DNA of 64,000 nt. Origin: Phylloscopus collybita (Eukaryota > Chordata > Aves > Passeriformes > Phylloscopidae). The stretch's first letter is position 1. Each line of letters starts with the position of its first letter. The DNA lies in NCBI GenBank assembly GCA_027886175.1, contig JAJNNQ010000008.1, forward strand, positions 1,918,501 to 1,982,500. Reading direction: 5' to 3'. A model generated the notes under the pieces. It was not told the DNA's origin, ran no database searches, and worked only from the letters and a program-made list of their open reading frames with translations. Below are positions 6,060 through 17,480 of the stretch, piece by piece. Made by a program: the position numbers and the translations under genes.

Positions 6060-8191
6060 CTCAGTTTCTTAGTCTGTAGTTCAAAGTTCCGTAACTGCGA
6101 GCGCAGTGCTTCAGCGTGCTGCCTGCCGAAGGGGCGATGCTGACCCACCAGCTGGACTCGGTGATGTTCAGCAGGGGAGAAGGAGAAGGATAGCTTCGTG
6201 TAAAATGGGAAATTGTCACCCACTAGGACTCAAGTTCTCTTTCAGGGAGATGAAAAAAAAAAAAAACAAACCAAAAAAACCCCACCAAAAACGTGAGCTT
6301 TCAGGTGCTGCTTCTGACTTCTCAGTAGCGCAGTGAGGGCAGTTTCAGTGACTCAGATCATCCCACCAAGTTCTAGGAGATCTCAAAGGGGAGGTCTGCT
6401 TAAAAACCTGATGACACGATATGGCCCTGTATTTTGATTGTTTTATGATGGAGTGAAGTGAAAGAGAAGACTTCACATCCTCTTTATCATCTGATCCCAG
6501 CTAAGCATGCCTGTCTATAGTAAGAGATGACACTGCATCAGACTTGGCTTGTCACAGAGCAACTTAACGCTAGATTGAAAGATTTCTTACCATTTTGGTC
6601 CATACTTCCTCATTTTTTTCTTTTCTTTGCTTTTTTACCCCTCTTTTTTCTTTTGTTTACCCTGTGGATTTTTTTTGTTCGGTTTGGTTTTTTTGGTTTT
6701 GTTTTGTTGTTTTTTTTCTTTTGCTACAGGCCTTAGAAAGTCCAGAGAGAGCTGATGAGCAGAGAAAAAAAAAAAATCCAAAGGACTTCCTCCAACTTTT
6801 GAGAGTTATTTGTTCTAAACAATCAACCCCAAAGGTTAATGTGCTAGAAACATTCAGGTCTCTGAGCCCCTCTTCACTGCAGTTCCCCATGTCAAAGGGC
6901 ATTTCAACTTTGAAAGGCTCCTCAAATGCTCGACCCAGTTCGTTTAAAGCCACCTTTCCCTGAGAGCCTGCAGTGTCCGTCGGCAGAGTGCTGTCCTGCT
7001 CTCTGAATGGCATTATCTGCCCACTTTCTGTGCCAGGCAGAGGCCTCTCCGAAGGATGCTCCAGCCTCTCCAGGATGTGGGGTTTATCTCCAGACCCAGG
7101 CTCATAAACTGAACACTTTTGTCTTCTCCTTTGTGTTGTTCTCCCCCTGCTGCTGGTGCAACTTCTTCCTAGCAGTAAGGTCATCCCTCCCAGGTGCTGG
7201 TGGCCCTGAAGGGACAGGACCTGTTGCCATCCTTCTGCCCAGCTGGTCCAGCCCCTGTCAAGGGTCGAGCTGCAAGGTCGAGGTGCGGCTCTGAGCCCCC
7301 CTGCAGCACCTGCACCCATGATAGCCTGTGTCAGTGGGCCGTGGCTGGTGCTGGAAGTCACTCTGCTCCTGCTGAGGTCCCTTTGGCAGGGATGGACACC
7401 AGCCTCTCTGCTGGTGACAGCGGTGGCTTGGTCTCCGAAGCTGATGCTGTGTCTCACCTCTCCCCAGTGCCGGGGCACCAACCTGCCCTTTGGCATCTGA
7501 CCTGCTGTTGCACCAGGGTTTGAGTAATGGTTCAAGCTCCAGATTCTGGTTAATTTGAGTTCCATTTTCTGGTTAATGTGTAATCTGTGGGTAAACTGGT
7601 TACTATTGGCTGAGCTGGGAATTATCTCCTCTCATAAAAACAAGGCTGCTTGTTATTTTGTCCCCCACCTTCCCTTCCCTGACTGAGCCTTTACCGATGT
7701 CCAGGTGTTTTTGCAGGGGCTCATGTAGAAGCTTTGCTCTTGCCCTTGCTGGGAGCAAGGAAGGGAAGGGACAAGACTTGTCATCAGCAGAGCCCCCGCT
7801 GAAGTGGAGCTGCAGCCCCCAAGGGAGCACTGAACCCCAAGCTGCCCGGAGTAGGACAACTTCTGGTCCAGCCTCATCCTCACACCCCGCTGTCAGTTCA
7901 GGCTTCCTGCAGGCAAAGTTAGGAGCAGGCAATAGGATTTTAAAAGTACCATGAATTGACTGAGTAGTGAAGAGTGAGGAGAGCACTGCTGCCTCCCTGA
8001 AGTATCTTCTTTCACGGAGGAAAAAAACCAAACATCCTATTTGAGTGATTTCAGAGATAAGAGAAAACCTTCCTAGAAACAGACTTCCTAGAATAGGGTG
8101 ACAAAGGGAAAATTCCCATCACACCCCCAACCTGAGAGGAGAAAAAAGCTTTCTTCCAGTTTGGCATTGTGATGACAATCTTGCTTTGCAA

Positions 8192-8196
<5 letters not shown>
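6060..8196. other. Gene-free stretch after MAF
   Basis: No recognised gene. It holds a T-rich tract (6606-6725) ending in a good splice-acceptor string CTACAG (to 6729), and a moderately GC-rich part (about 6960-7520) in which a 302-codon ATG frame is open on the minus strand (7565 down to 6657). That frame matches no family known to me. The word TCTGGTTAAT is duplicated at about 7543 and 7569. Confidence 0.55.

Positions 8197-8236
<40 letters not shown>
8197..8236 (+). repeat. Uninterrupted A40 tract
   Basis: Forty A residues in a row, the longest homopolymer in the window. No recognisable retrocopy precedes it, so it is not evidently a poly(A) tail. Length should be treated as approximate because such runs are error-prone. 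Confidence 0.9.
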
Positions 8237-8237
<1 letters not shown>

Positions 8238-10776
8238 CAGCCTTCCTTAGGCTTCACTTGAATTTCAGCCTGAAACACATCAACTGGCCAACTGAAGGGG
8301 AAAAAAAATTAGGTACACATTTTAATATTCACTAAAGCAAAGTGAGTATTGGGGTTCTCTGTATGAGTCATTGCAGGGGAGCGCCCACCTTTGCCGCAGG
8401 ACTGCTTGCTGAGGACTAATTGGAGCCGCTCTGCTCTGAATAACCTACACTCATTAATCACCCCTTGCTTGACTCTGGCCTCAATCCTGCTCCCATTGAA
8501 CTCGGAGGTGCAATCCCTGGGGATTTCAAAGGGGAGCAGGATCCCACTGTTCTCCCACAGGTAAAAAGCAGGTGGAATGCTGCCCGAGCCAGGCAACCGG
8601 GTGTCCAAAGGTGTCTGTGGTCTTAATCTGCCCATCACTAGCAACATCCTATTTTTCCCATAGTCCTGTAGTGCCTTCCCATTTATTAACTACATTACAA
8701 AGAACTTTCATGTGACCGCTGCTGGGAGATACGTGCATGGACAGTGGCCCTTTGCTGGCTGGGAAATGTGTGCACTGAGGCTCAGCCCCCTCCTCCCTCC
8801 CCAGCCCACCTTGCCCCTAAGCTTTTTTTATTTCCACCCCCAAAAATGAAACACAACCCTCTCCTGCCCAGCCTCCAGGCTTCTGCTGAACAGAGGCCGA
8901 GAGTATTTTTTTGGTTTTGCTACAGCATTTTTCTTGCTTGAAAAAATGTCATCGTGCATTGAATCCTTAAAAAAAAGGCGGGAGAAGGGAGGGAAATATC
9001 CCAGTCACACCAGTGCATGTTTATTTCCTGAATTATTTCTCCCATGGCATGCTGTGAGAAGTGCCCGTTTGCAAACTGAGTGGGGAGAGCTTCTATTTAT
9101 TAGAAAGTCTTCTTCACCCTTTTAAAACAAAAACACCAGCGCTGAATCAAAATGTCACTTGAAAACTCCCCCCACGCGAAACATGGCAGCAAATTTTTAG
9201 TTTAAAAAATGAACTTTCCCAGCTCTTTTTTTCTTTTCCCTTCCGAAAGCTTTTGTGCAGCTGCTTCCTCCCCCTCCCTCTGCGTAGTGTGTAGGAAGTT
9301 CTTGATCTAGAATCATTCATAATTTTAATACCAATTTCTATTTGACATAATATACTAATATCAGATAGAGAGTGTAGCTGCTTCCTGGATTTAGGGAGGA
9401 AATGATGCATATATCAGAATTATCTGCTCAGATGCCAGAACTACATTGGTGTCATTTCAGCATGTGCTGTGTTGAAAGGAAATCCTCTATATTTATTACT
9501 CCGATCATCAGAGAAGCTAAATGGACCCACTGTTTCTGACACCTGTTCAGATGGCTGAATTTAAAATTTCACACAGGAAAAAAAAAAAATCCTACATACT
9601 CCAATGTTAGGAATTAAAGTTTTTTTTAATACACTTTTTTTCCCCTATCTCTTTCTGAATCGCTGTGTTGTGAGCGGCTGCAGTGAGGCTTGGGCATTCC
9701 GGGGGTAACTATGGAGAGTGGGATAGATTTTGTTTGCTCAGCTCCAACAAAAACCAATCCTGCTTGTACACACACATACACACACTGTCTGTAACCAAAT
9801 GCTTCAGATCTCTGCTTTAAGTGCAGGTCTGGATATGAATAACGTGATGTAGCACACCCCAGAACGTGGCAGAGGTGAGCGGCCGAGAAAGAACTCGCCT
9901 TTTCAGGAGGGAGAGTAGCACTGAACCACTTCATAATTTTAAGGCTCCTCTAATGAATTTTTTTGGGCACAGCAGGCACAAATCAATAGATTAAAATACT
10001 GTACACTCTTGCTGCATCTAATTCTTGACTGCCTGAAATTGCGGGGGAGGACTGGGAATAACATTTGTCACTCTGAGGGCTGAGTGCATTCAGATTTGTG
10101 AGCTCTAAGCCAACACAATGCAAAAATAGTCCAGGATGTGACTTAACTTTTCAAGTGAAAAGCAAAAGGCCAGGGATCTGCGAGGCTGTAGTTGGCAGAC
10201 AGGCAGCTCCATCCCGAGCTATCTATCACTGTATCGGGTTGACCCGGCACGGTGTGACAACATCTCAGTGCCCTCGATGCACGCTGCCTGTACTTCAGCG
10301 CTCTCTGAAATGATCATTTTCGTTCACTTATCGCTGCACCCGTTTTTTTCCCTCCACATTCTGGCTTTTAAAACTGTGTCACTTTCAACACACAGTGAAG
10401 TGTGCAGGCCTGTAATTGTGGTGCAGTGAGTGACGAGGACAGAACTTGCCCTGCTTCTCTCCTTGCTTGTTTTGAAGCCCTGTGGACTTTGTGACATGAT
10501 TTTCTCCTTTTTTTTTTTTTTTTTAATTAATAAATATCATTGTTTTGTATTGCATCTCAGTCTTATGTGGAAGGAATCAAAGTGATTCCTAGATTGCTAG
10601 AAGTGGTGTTTCTCTTTCACACGGGAAAAAAACCAAACCAAAACAAAAACAAAAACAAAAACAACAGTAAATAACAAACCGAGCAGTGTCCTCAAGTTTC
10701 CAGCGGGGGTAGAGGGTGGAGTGTCCCTGGGTGCTGCTCTCAATTGTTAATTTATAAAGACCCACAGTCGTGAGCA
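8237..10776. other. Gene-free stretch with ancient repeat traces
   Basis: No gene seen. At 8471-8545 lies a decayed interspersed-repeat motif (see separate entry). A short CA-rich run is at 9768-9785, a T-run at 10508-10524, and an AAAAC-rich run at about 10626-10665. The rest is ordinary unique-looking sequence. Confidence 0.6.
8471..8545. repeat. Ancient sauropsid interspersed-repeat fragment
   Basis: The word TCCTGCTCCCATTGAACTC is close to TCCTGATCCCACTGAAGTC at 55604, and both resemble a motif (aggatc...cccattgacttcaatggga) that I know as a recurrent old repeat of turtles, crocodiles and birds. Here it is partly self-complementary, with GGAGCAGGATCCC at its right end. Family name not assigned. 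Confidence 0.4.
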
Positions 10777-11800
10777 ATGTTGCCCCAGCTTGTCCTGATA
10801 GAGCAGAGATGCCGATGGCTGTGGATGGAGGCGTTGAGCCTCAACGCCCTGTTCCAGCGAAGGCTCTGGCATCTCCCTGACCCTCACTCCTTGGGGTCTG
10901 CCTTAAATCTGGATGTCCCTGAAAGGCTGCAGGGTGTGGGACAGCGGAGCCAGTGCCCACACACCCTTACCTCCCTGCCGCCAGCCCGGCACCTGCCTCG
11001 GCCGGGGGAGCAGCAGTACTGGGGAGCGTTCTGGCACGGATTTTCACATCCCTGCTTCCAGCGGCTCCTGAATGCCCCGGGCCGGGGCTGTCTGTGCAGC
11101 CCCTCCTCGTCCCTCACGGCACCGGGGCCGCGGCCGGCGGGGCCCCTCGGGGGCTGCCCTGAGCCCGGCCCGGCCAGTCCGCCACGTCCCGGGGCACAGC
11201 TGGGCACAGCCCCCGGCCAAGCACAGTTCTGCCCCCGGCCAGAGCCCTGTCCCCGGCACAGCCCCCGTCCCACCCCGGGCACAGCCCCCGGACGGGCACG
11301 GCTCTGTTCCCGGCACAGCCCCAGATCCCGGGCACAGCCCCCGGCCAAGCACAGCTCTGACCCCGGGCAGTGAGCCCTGTCCCCGGTACAGTCCCTGTCC
11401 CATCCCGGGCACAGCCCCCGGCCGGGCACAGCTCTGACCCCGGGCAGAGCCCCTGTCCCCGGTACAGTCCCTGTCCCTGTCCCCGGCCCAGCCCCCGGCC
11501 CCGAGGGCTGCCGAGGCCGCCCGGCCGCGGGGCCCAGCTCAGCCAGGTGCGGGGGACAGGCCCCGCCGCCCGGGAGGGCCGGGAAGGTGAGGACCGCACC
11601 CGCTGTTTGTTTGTTTCTTTTTTGTTTTTCTCGAAATCCCATCCCTGCAACAAAAGGAGAGTCTGGGCGGAACTGTGGATCCCTCTGGCCGCGCATCCAG
11701 AGCGGAGCTCCGGTTGTCACCCGGCGGCTCCCGCGGGCCGCCCGGCCCTAGGTATGTCCAGAGAGCACTTCCCTCGGCTTTGGTCACAGTATTTCCAAAT
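10777..11800. other. GC-rich island without a supported gene
   Basis: GC content rises from about 10930 to 11760. Frames of up to 278 codons are open on both strands, but they consist largely of low-complexity Pro/Gly/Arg sequence generated by the minisatellite inside. No promoter pair, splice pattern or protein domain was recognised. An unannotated CpG-island transcript remains possible. Confidence 0.5.
11185..11500. repeat. GC-rich minisatellite
   Basis: Variants of CCCGGGCACAGCCCCCGGCC and ACAGCTCTGACCCCGGGCAG alternate throughout. A higher-order unit of 76 bp is visible: CCCCGGTACAGTCCCTGTCCC starts at 11381 and again at 11457. Copies to the left are more diverged. Such arrays are typically variable in length between individuals. 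Confidence 0.8.
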
Positions 11801-12060
11801 CTTTTCTTTTCTTTTCTTTTCTTTTCTTTTCTTTTCTTTTCTTTTCTTTTCTTTTCTTTTCTTTTCTTTTCTTTTCTTTTCTTTTCTTTCCTTTCCTTTC
11901 CTTTCCTTTCCTTTCCTTTCCTTTCCTTTCCTTTCCTTTCCTTTCCTTTCCTTTCCTTTCCTTTCCTTTCCTTTCCTTTCCTTTCCTTTCCTTTCCTTTC
12001 CTTTCCTTTCCTTTCCTTTCCTTTCCTTTCCTTTCCTTTCCTTTCCTTTCCTTTCCTTTT
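11801..12060 (+). repeat. (CTTTT)17 then (CTTTC)34 pentanucleotide array
   Basis: Seventeen uninterrupted CTTTT units (11801-11885) switch cleanly to 34 CTTTC units (11886-12055) and back to CTTTT. The array is pure pyrimidine on the + strand and generates spurious Phe/Leu/Ser-rich or Lys/Glu-rich frames of over 150 codons on both strands. It directly follows the GC-rich minisatellite region. Confidence 0.97.
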
Positions 12061-12390
12061 TTCTTTTCCTTTTCCTTTTTCCCTTTTTCTCTTTTTCCCT
12101 TTTTCTCTTTTTCCCTTTTTCTCTTTTTCCCTTTTTCTCTTTTTCTCTTTTTCTCTTTTTCTCTTTTTCTCTTTTTCTCTTTTTCTTTCCTCTTCTCTTT
12201 CCCTTTTTCTTTTCCTTTCCCTTTCCCTTTTTCTTTTCCTTTTTCCACTCCATTTTTCTTTTTCCTTTTTCTTTTTCTCTCTCATTTCTTTTTTTCTCTC
12301 TTATTTTTCCTTTCCTTTTTTTTTATTTCTTCCTTTTCTTTTCTTTTCTTGAATTTTCCCCCTTTCCTTCTTTTCTTTTTCCTTCATACC
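12061..12390 (+). repeat. Degenerate pyrimidine tract following the pentamer array
   Basis: Almost pure C/T continues for another 330 bases. From about 12080 to 12150 a 16-base unit of the form CCCTTTTTCTCTTTTT repeats about four times, then shifts to an 8-base CTCTTTTT unit. This looks like an older, mutated extension of the same array. Confidence 0.85.
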
Positions 12391-13685
12391 TGTGCGCACA
12401 CAGAGACAAATCTAAACCCAACAGCAATCAAAGGGAGCTTTTTAAATGGCTTTTTGGATCAGGCCTCGAGTTCTCTGCAGGGAGCAAGAATGGGAGCAGG
12501 CAGGATTTACATTTCATGGCTTTTAAAGAATCTGAAGTACGGGGAACGGCATTTGCCGAGGCTGAGTTTCACAAGTCTGTGTGGATGTGCCTCGGAATGT
12601 GTATATGATTAAGCTTAAAGCCCTCTTCTGTAGGAAAGCAGGCAGATTCCCTTTCCTGCAGCCTGAGCCCTGCTTCTCCAATTTTGAAACAAAACTTCTT
12701 GCCAAGGCCTTGGCAGTGGGATGTCACTGCTGAAGGGGATGGCATCAGGGTGTTGGTATTGCCTTCCAAAGCTGAGGCGTCTCCACTGCAAACAGCCCCT
12801 GTTCCCCCAAGCACTGAGAGCCATGACAATAAAAATGAGCCCAAAATTGAACCAAACAAGACCTACTATTTTTTTTCCTTCCCCACCCCTTCCCCCAACT
12901 TAACTGCTTCCAAACTCCCTGATGAAAGCATTTTAATATGTAGGAAGAGCTGCTGGAGTCTGCAATGCGATTCAGTGTTCTGTGGTGTGGGATGAACAGA
13001 TTTTCCTTTCCATAGGGTTTCCTCCTGCAAAGTCATTGTAGAGGAGGGAATTCTGTAAGATTAAATCTGGTTAAAATACTATATTCATGTCACACCAGAT
13101 ATGGTCTCCAGACTGTGCACAGTCTTTCAGCTTCCTTTATTGTGAAATCCTTTTAAAATAGCACAGTATAGTGTAGAGAACTTATTGAAGTATAACTGTC
13201 TTACACCAACTCTGTCAGATAAAATGAAAGAAAGTGATCAGGCTTCTTAAATTAATAAATCTGCTTAGTGTCTCTGGTTGCCTTCACGCTCTCTTACTGT
13301 CTTTGACTCTTTCCTTATTAATAAACTGATAGTTAAATAAAGCTGCTAAGTGAAGCAATGCACCTTGTCAGGGGGAAAGGGTTGTTGCCTCCTGTTCCAG
13401 GTCTGCTGTGCTGGGAATGGGTGTGGGTTTAGGGCAGGGATGGCCCCAGCAAAGGCTAAAGGCAGGCTGACCACATCAGTTTCTAGATGTTCCTCAGGTG
13501 TGAGGCTTGAGTACCTGTTCCTCTCAGCCCCCTGCATTAATAGCAGGATGAATTAAACGATTGGCATGAAAGGAGAGGTCGTCCTGAAGAAAATGACACC
13601 AAAGGTCCACAGGAGTCATTTGCTTTTAGAGATCCTGGGCCAGGTGCCAAGTATTGCATTTATGGAAGCATTGTCTCCTTTCTCA
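12391..13685. other. Gene-free stretch between simple-sequence tracts
   Basis: No gene, RNA or repeat recognised. Composition is mixed, with AT-rich sequence at 13060-13340. The open frames are short and overlap each other. Confidence 0.6.
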
Positions 13686-13933
13686 AAAAAAAAAAACAAA
13701 ACCAACCAACCAACCAAAAAAAACACAAAACAAAACAAAACAAAACAAAACAAAAACCAAACAAAACAAACAAACAACAAAAAACCAACAAAAAACCACC
13801 CAAAAACCACAACAACAAAACAAAACACAAAACCAAACTCCAGACCTGAAAGAAAAGAAAAGAAAAGAAAAGAAAAGAAAAGAAAAGAAAAGAAAAGAAA
13901 AGAAAAGAAAAGAAAAGAAAAGAAAAGAAAAAG
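13686..13933 (+). repeat. A/C-rich run followed by (AAAAG)16
   Basis: AAAAC- and CCAA-type repeats fill 13686-13840. After a short unique bridge, a clean AAAAG array of 16 units occupies 13849-13933. AAAAG is the reverse complement of CTTTT, so this array lies in opposite orientation to the pentamer array 1.8 kb upstream. Confidence 0.92.
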
Positions 13934-16900
13934 GCAACATCTCTTTTGGTGGGATGTGGGGTCCTTTCAAAGAGAAGGTTTTTTCAAATGGGGACCTTTG
14001 GGTGGGATGTGGGACAGGGATCATTCAACTGGCTCTAAACATGCCTCCCACTTTTGTTTTCAGAGCTGCAGAGCTAATCTGGAATCAAAATGCTGGAAAA
14101 GTGCCTATAGTTTGTCTTGCCTTTTTTTTTTTTCTAATTCAAGTCGATCGGGCTTTTGGTTTATTCTTGCTCTGATTCTGCTGCACGGTTACAAGAAATG
14201 CATGGAGCTCAAGCATTCCTGCAGGCTCTATGTTGGAAATATATGTGTATGACTGTGCATGCACACTCAGGGAGAGAAAGTTGATTGTAAGGGACACAAC
14301 AAAATATCCATATTTAAGAAATGTGGATTGACTCACTGACTTATCTCACTTATTGTACAAAGGTTCACTCTATGTTGAATATTTTTTTTTTAAATTAGAT
14401 TTTAAATATGTGTTGACAGGATGAATTTGTACAGTGTGAGTAACTGCAGGGGGAAATGACAGCTCTGCTTTTGTTATTAAACTACTGTCTTGAAAATAAT
14501 GGAGTGTGTACAAAAATTGATTATTATTTTGCCAATTACATTAGTGCAGCTAATAAAAATCATTAAGAAAGAAGTACAGAAAGCTACACACCATATTCAC
14601 TGGTGAGGCAAAACATACATGTTTTAAAGGTAATTTGCCAGTAAGAATCTCCTGTTATTAATGAGAAGTAAATACTAAATGTGTGAGCTAGAAATGTTTC
14701 ACTTCAAACTGTGTTCATTTCTTCTTCACTCAGTCAGAGTTAATAAACAGTACAAGAGACTTTCTAAATTTAATTTAGGATTTGCATATAAAAGGTCCTA
14801 TTCTGTACCATAGTGGCACAACAGACAGGCTTTATGACGTTAAATATTCCTTTTAATAATAGTTTATTTTAATATATTTACTAAATTAGGTACCCGAGAG
14901 AATCATCTACAACGGTGATGTGAAAATCCCTGTTACCCGAGGTCAAAAATAAAAGGTATGTTTTCCTTTTCATTAGCCATTTGCCATATTTCAGCAGGGG
15001 TGGTAATTTCACTGCTTTGTTTTCTGCTGCTAAGATGGTGCTTTTTGCTCAGCCCTGGGGAGCCGGTGACAGGCTGTGGTGCAGTTTCCTGGGCTTTTGG
15101 GTGAGGCTGGTTTCAGGTGCCTACAAGAACCACTTGCAATGATGGGGCTTTGTTAGTTTTGTCAGCCAGGCAGCTCTCCCGTGTCCCACACCTCATATAT
15201 AATCCTTTGCAAATGTTTTCTTTCTTTTTCTTCAAATGCTAGCGTTCAGACATCAGCTACGGGGATTAAGGATGGGTCCTCTGAAGATCTCCCTCAGATC
15301 TTGATGAAAATCATGAGTGTGTGTTAGATGACTTCAGTGCTTACAAATTACAATAGAGTTTAATTCACAGCACTGCTTTCCTCTGGAAATTCATGTTCAT
15401 TCAATCTGTCAACATTGACTAAAAAATATGCCGCTAATGAAAATGTGGGAATTAAAACTTTCAAGCCCTTCCCCTGCTAGACTCAAACAGGCACTTTATT
15501 TTCTTTTTTTCCATGGAATCTGACTTTTATTGACCTTGACTATAAAAATACTAAGTGGGTTAAATGAGCACCAAGGTTGCAATGACAGATTCTTGTGTGA
15601 ATTTTTTTATGGAACCTCCTATTTTAGTTAAGAACGCAGGCTGCCATACAGCCTGCCACGCTTTGATCAACGGTTAAGTGCTGTTAGAGGCAGCTGAATT
15701 TTATTAGCTCATGGAATTAAGCTTGCTTAAATAATAGATTTTTTTTTATCTTGTAAAAGAAACGTAAATAATAAATTAAAATAATAGATTTATTTGATAA
15801 TTTTGAAAAATAAATTTAAGTAACAGATTTATTATTTAAAATTCAAGTGAGGATGGGGAGGATGTAATTGTTGTTCTAGCCTGTACATTAAATGGAACTG
15901 AGAGGAGTTTTTGATGGTATATGGGCTGTAGGAATAGGTTTCTCAAGGAGCACTACAGGACCCTCATTTTAAGCCTGATGCTCCTCTTACTTCCCTGAGG
16001 AACACCCTGGATGGGGTTTTGCCTGCATTGCATTTTTTTTTCTCTATTCTTCACCACTGTAAATGAGAAGGAAATCAGACCACTTGTGGTTTTTTTGTGA
16101 AAACTTAGAGTGCAATATGCTTTCTTTTGCAAGACTAGAGGCAAGTTGCTATCAGCTGAAGTAAATACATGAAGTCTGTATTTTAATTGCAAAGGTGCAG
16201 CACATGTATCATCAACTTGCCCCTAGGGAAACGTTTCTAATTTCAATAATCCCATAGAAAAATCTGCCATGTTTTCTGTAATTCATATACCTGACTATTA
16301 GGTTTATATAAATTAGTGATATTTATTCTTTTTATCCATGTTGAAAAGAAAAGAAAATCTTTTTCCATTATAGACACTTATGATCTCAAGACTTGCTTAG
16401 CCTGCTGTTCTCTGGGACGGTTCCTTGTGTCTTCCTTCAGTATTCTGTGGTTATATATTCACATATTATAAATAAAATAAAAACAACAAAACAACCAGCA
16501 GCAAAATCTCTTCGTTTTAAGCAAATAGCTCTTGGGTCTCGGAAGAGTTAACAAACTTTTACGGCGAGGTTCAGGCAGTTCTGACCCCTATGGTAATATT
16601 TCATCTAAGGTTACTGTTGGGAGAGAAATCAAATTTCAGCTGTGAACATGATTGACAGGTGAAAGCAAGAGAGAGAAAGACATCTGGTCAGATGGGGAAT
16701 TTGGGCAGGAGAAGGACAATTCAGGGAAGTGTCTCTGTGATATTAGGAATAATAAGCTTAGATATGAAAACTCCTATCCTCCACACTGTCTGGAGGAGAA
16801 CTCACTTGATATTCATGGAGGTGGCTTGGTTGGGGGAATTTAAGACTGCACATTTATAGTAGTGGACAGTGGTCTCCATGGTCTGACTTACTAACTTGGC

Positions 16901-17444
16901 TCCTTTGAAGGAATTATGTTATTTCTGGCAAACTTTTAGAATTTCAAGGCCATTTGTTTAATGACTGTGACTGGAATATTTGGTGGTTGCTGGTTAAGAG
17001 GTTCTCACCATGATGTCCCTGGCAGGTCAGGCAGCAGCAGGGGTGGTGGAGACCAGTGCTGGTGTCACTCCATGTCCTCCCACTTCTGAGAGCTTTCAGA
17101 GTAAGCACTGCAGGATGAATTTTGTGTTTATGATATACTCTGTTATACCAGCAACAAAATTAGTTTCTACCCCATAAAATACCACCAAGGGCCCATTGTG
17201 GTGTTTTACAAAGCAACTGTTATTTTCCAAAGGCTGTGTTTTGTCTTATTCCAACTCCCAGAAGGACCAGCTAAGGTCCCTTACAGCACATACATAACCC
17301 CAGGTGTATTTCACTGTGCTTCAGTGTATTTTATTTGGTGCAGAAGAGCTTTTCCATCCTCCAGTGTCATGAAACCAACAGGAATGAAATATCTGTCTAT
17401 TTCCTGATCAGCATGATGATGTTGGAAAGTAGAATTTGCTTCTG

Positions 17445-17448
<4 letters not shown>
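13934..17448. other. Gene-free, AT-rich stretch
   Basis: No gene recognised. AT content is high, especially 14340-14960 and 15700-15850, with many TAAT and ATTTA words. Sequence looks unique rather than repetitive, which is the usual look of enhancer-bearing deserts, but nothing here identifies an enhancer. Confidence 0.55.

Positions 17449-17478
<30 letters not shown>
17449..17478 (+). repeat. A30 tract
   Basis: Thirty A residues in a row. No retrocopy is visible on the left side. Confidence 0.9.

Positions 17479-17480
<2 letters not shown>

Noticed and set aside
9919..9960. Possible second exon for the long MAF isoform (AG then CACTGAACC)
   Set aside because: Only the first four residues would match the known long tail (Ile-Thr-Glu-Pro). 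The following codons differ and there is no polypyrimidine tract before the AG. A similar coincidence occurs near 7828.
10777..11720. Frames of 198 and 278 codons in the GC-rich island
   Set aside because: Largely translations of the GC minisatellite (repeating Pro-Gly-Thr-Ala or Gly-Ala-Val-Pro words), open in several frames at once.
11370..12608. 412-codon + frame and Lys/Glu-rich minus frames of up to 248 codons
   Set aside because: Produced by the CTTTT/CTTTC arrays, which lack stops in every frame; the 'protein' is FLFFS-type repeats.
13616..14252. Frames of 228 and 173 codons over the AAAAC/AAAAG arrays
   Set aside because: Lys/Asn/Gln- or Phe-rich translations of simple repeats.
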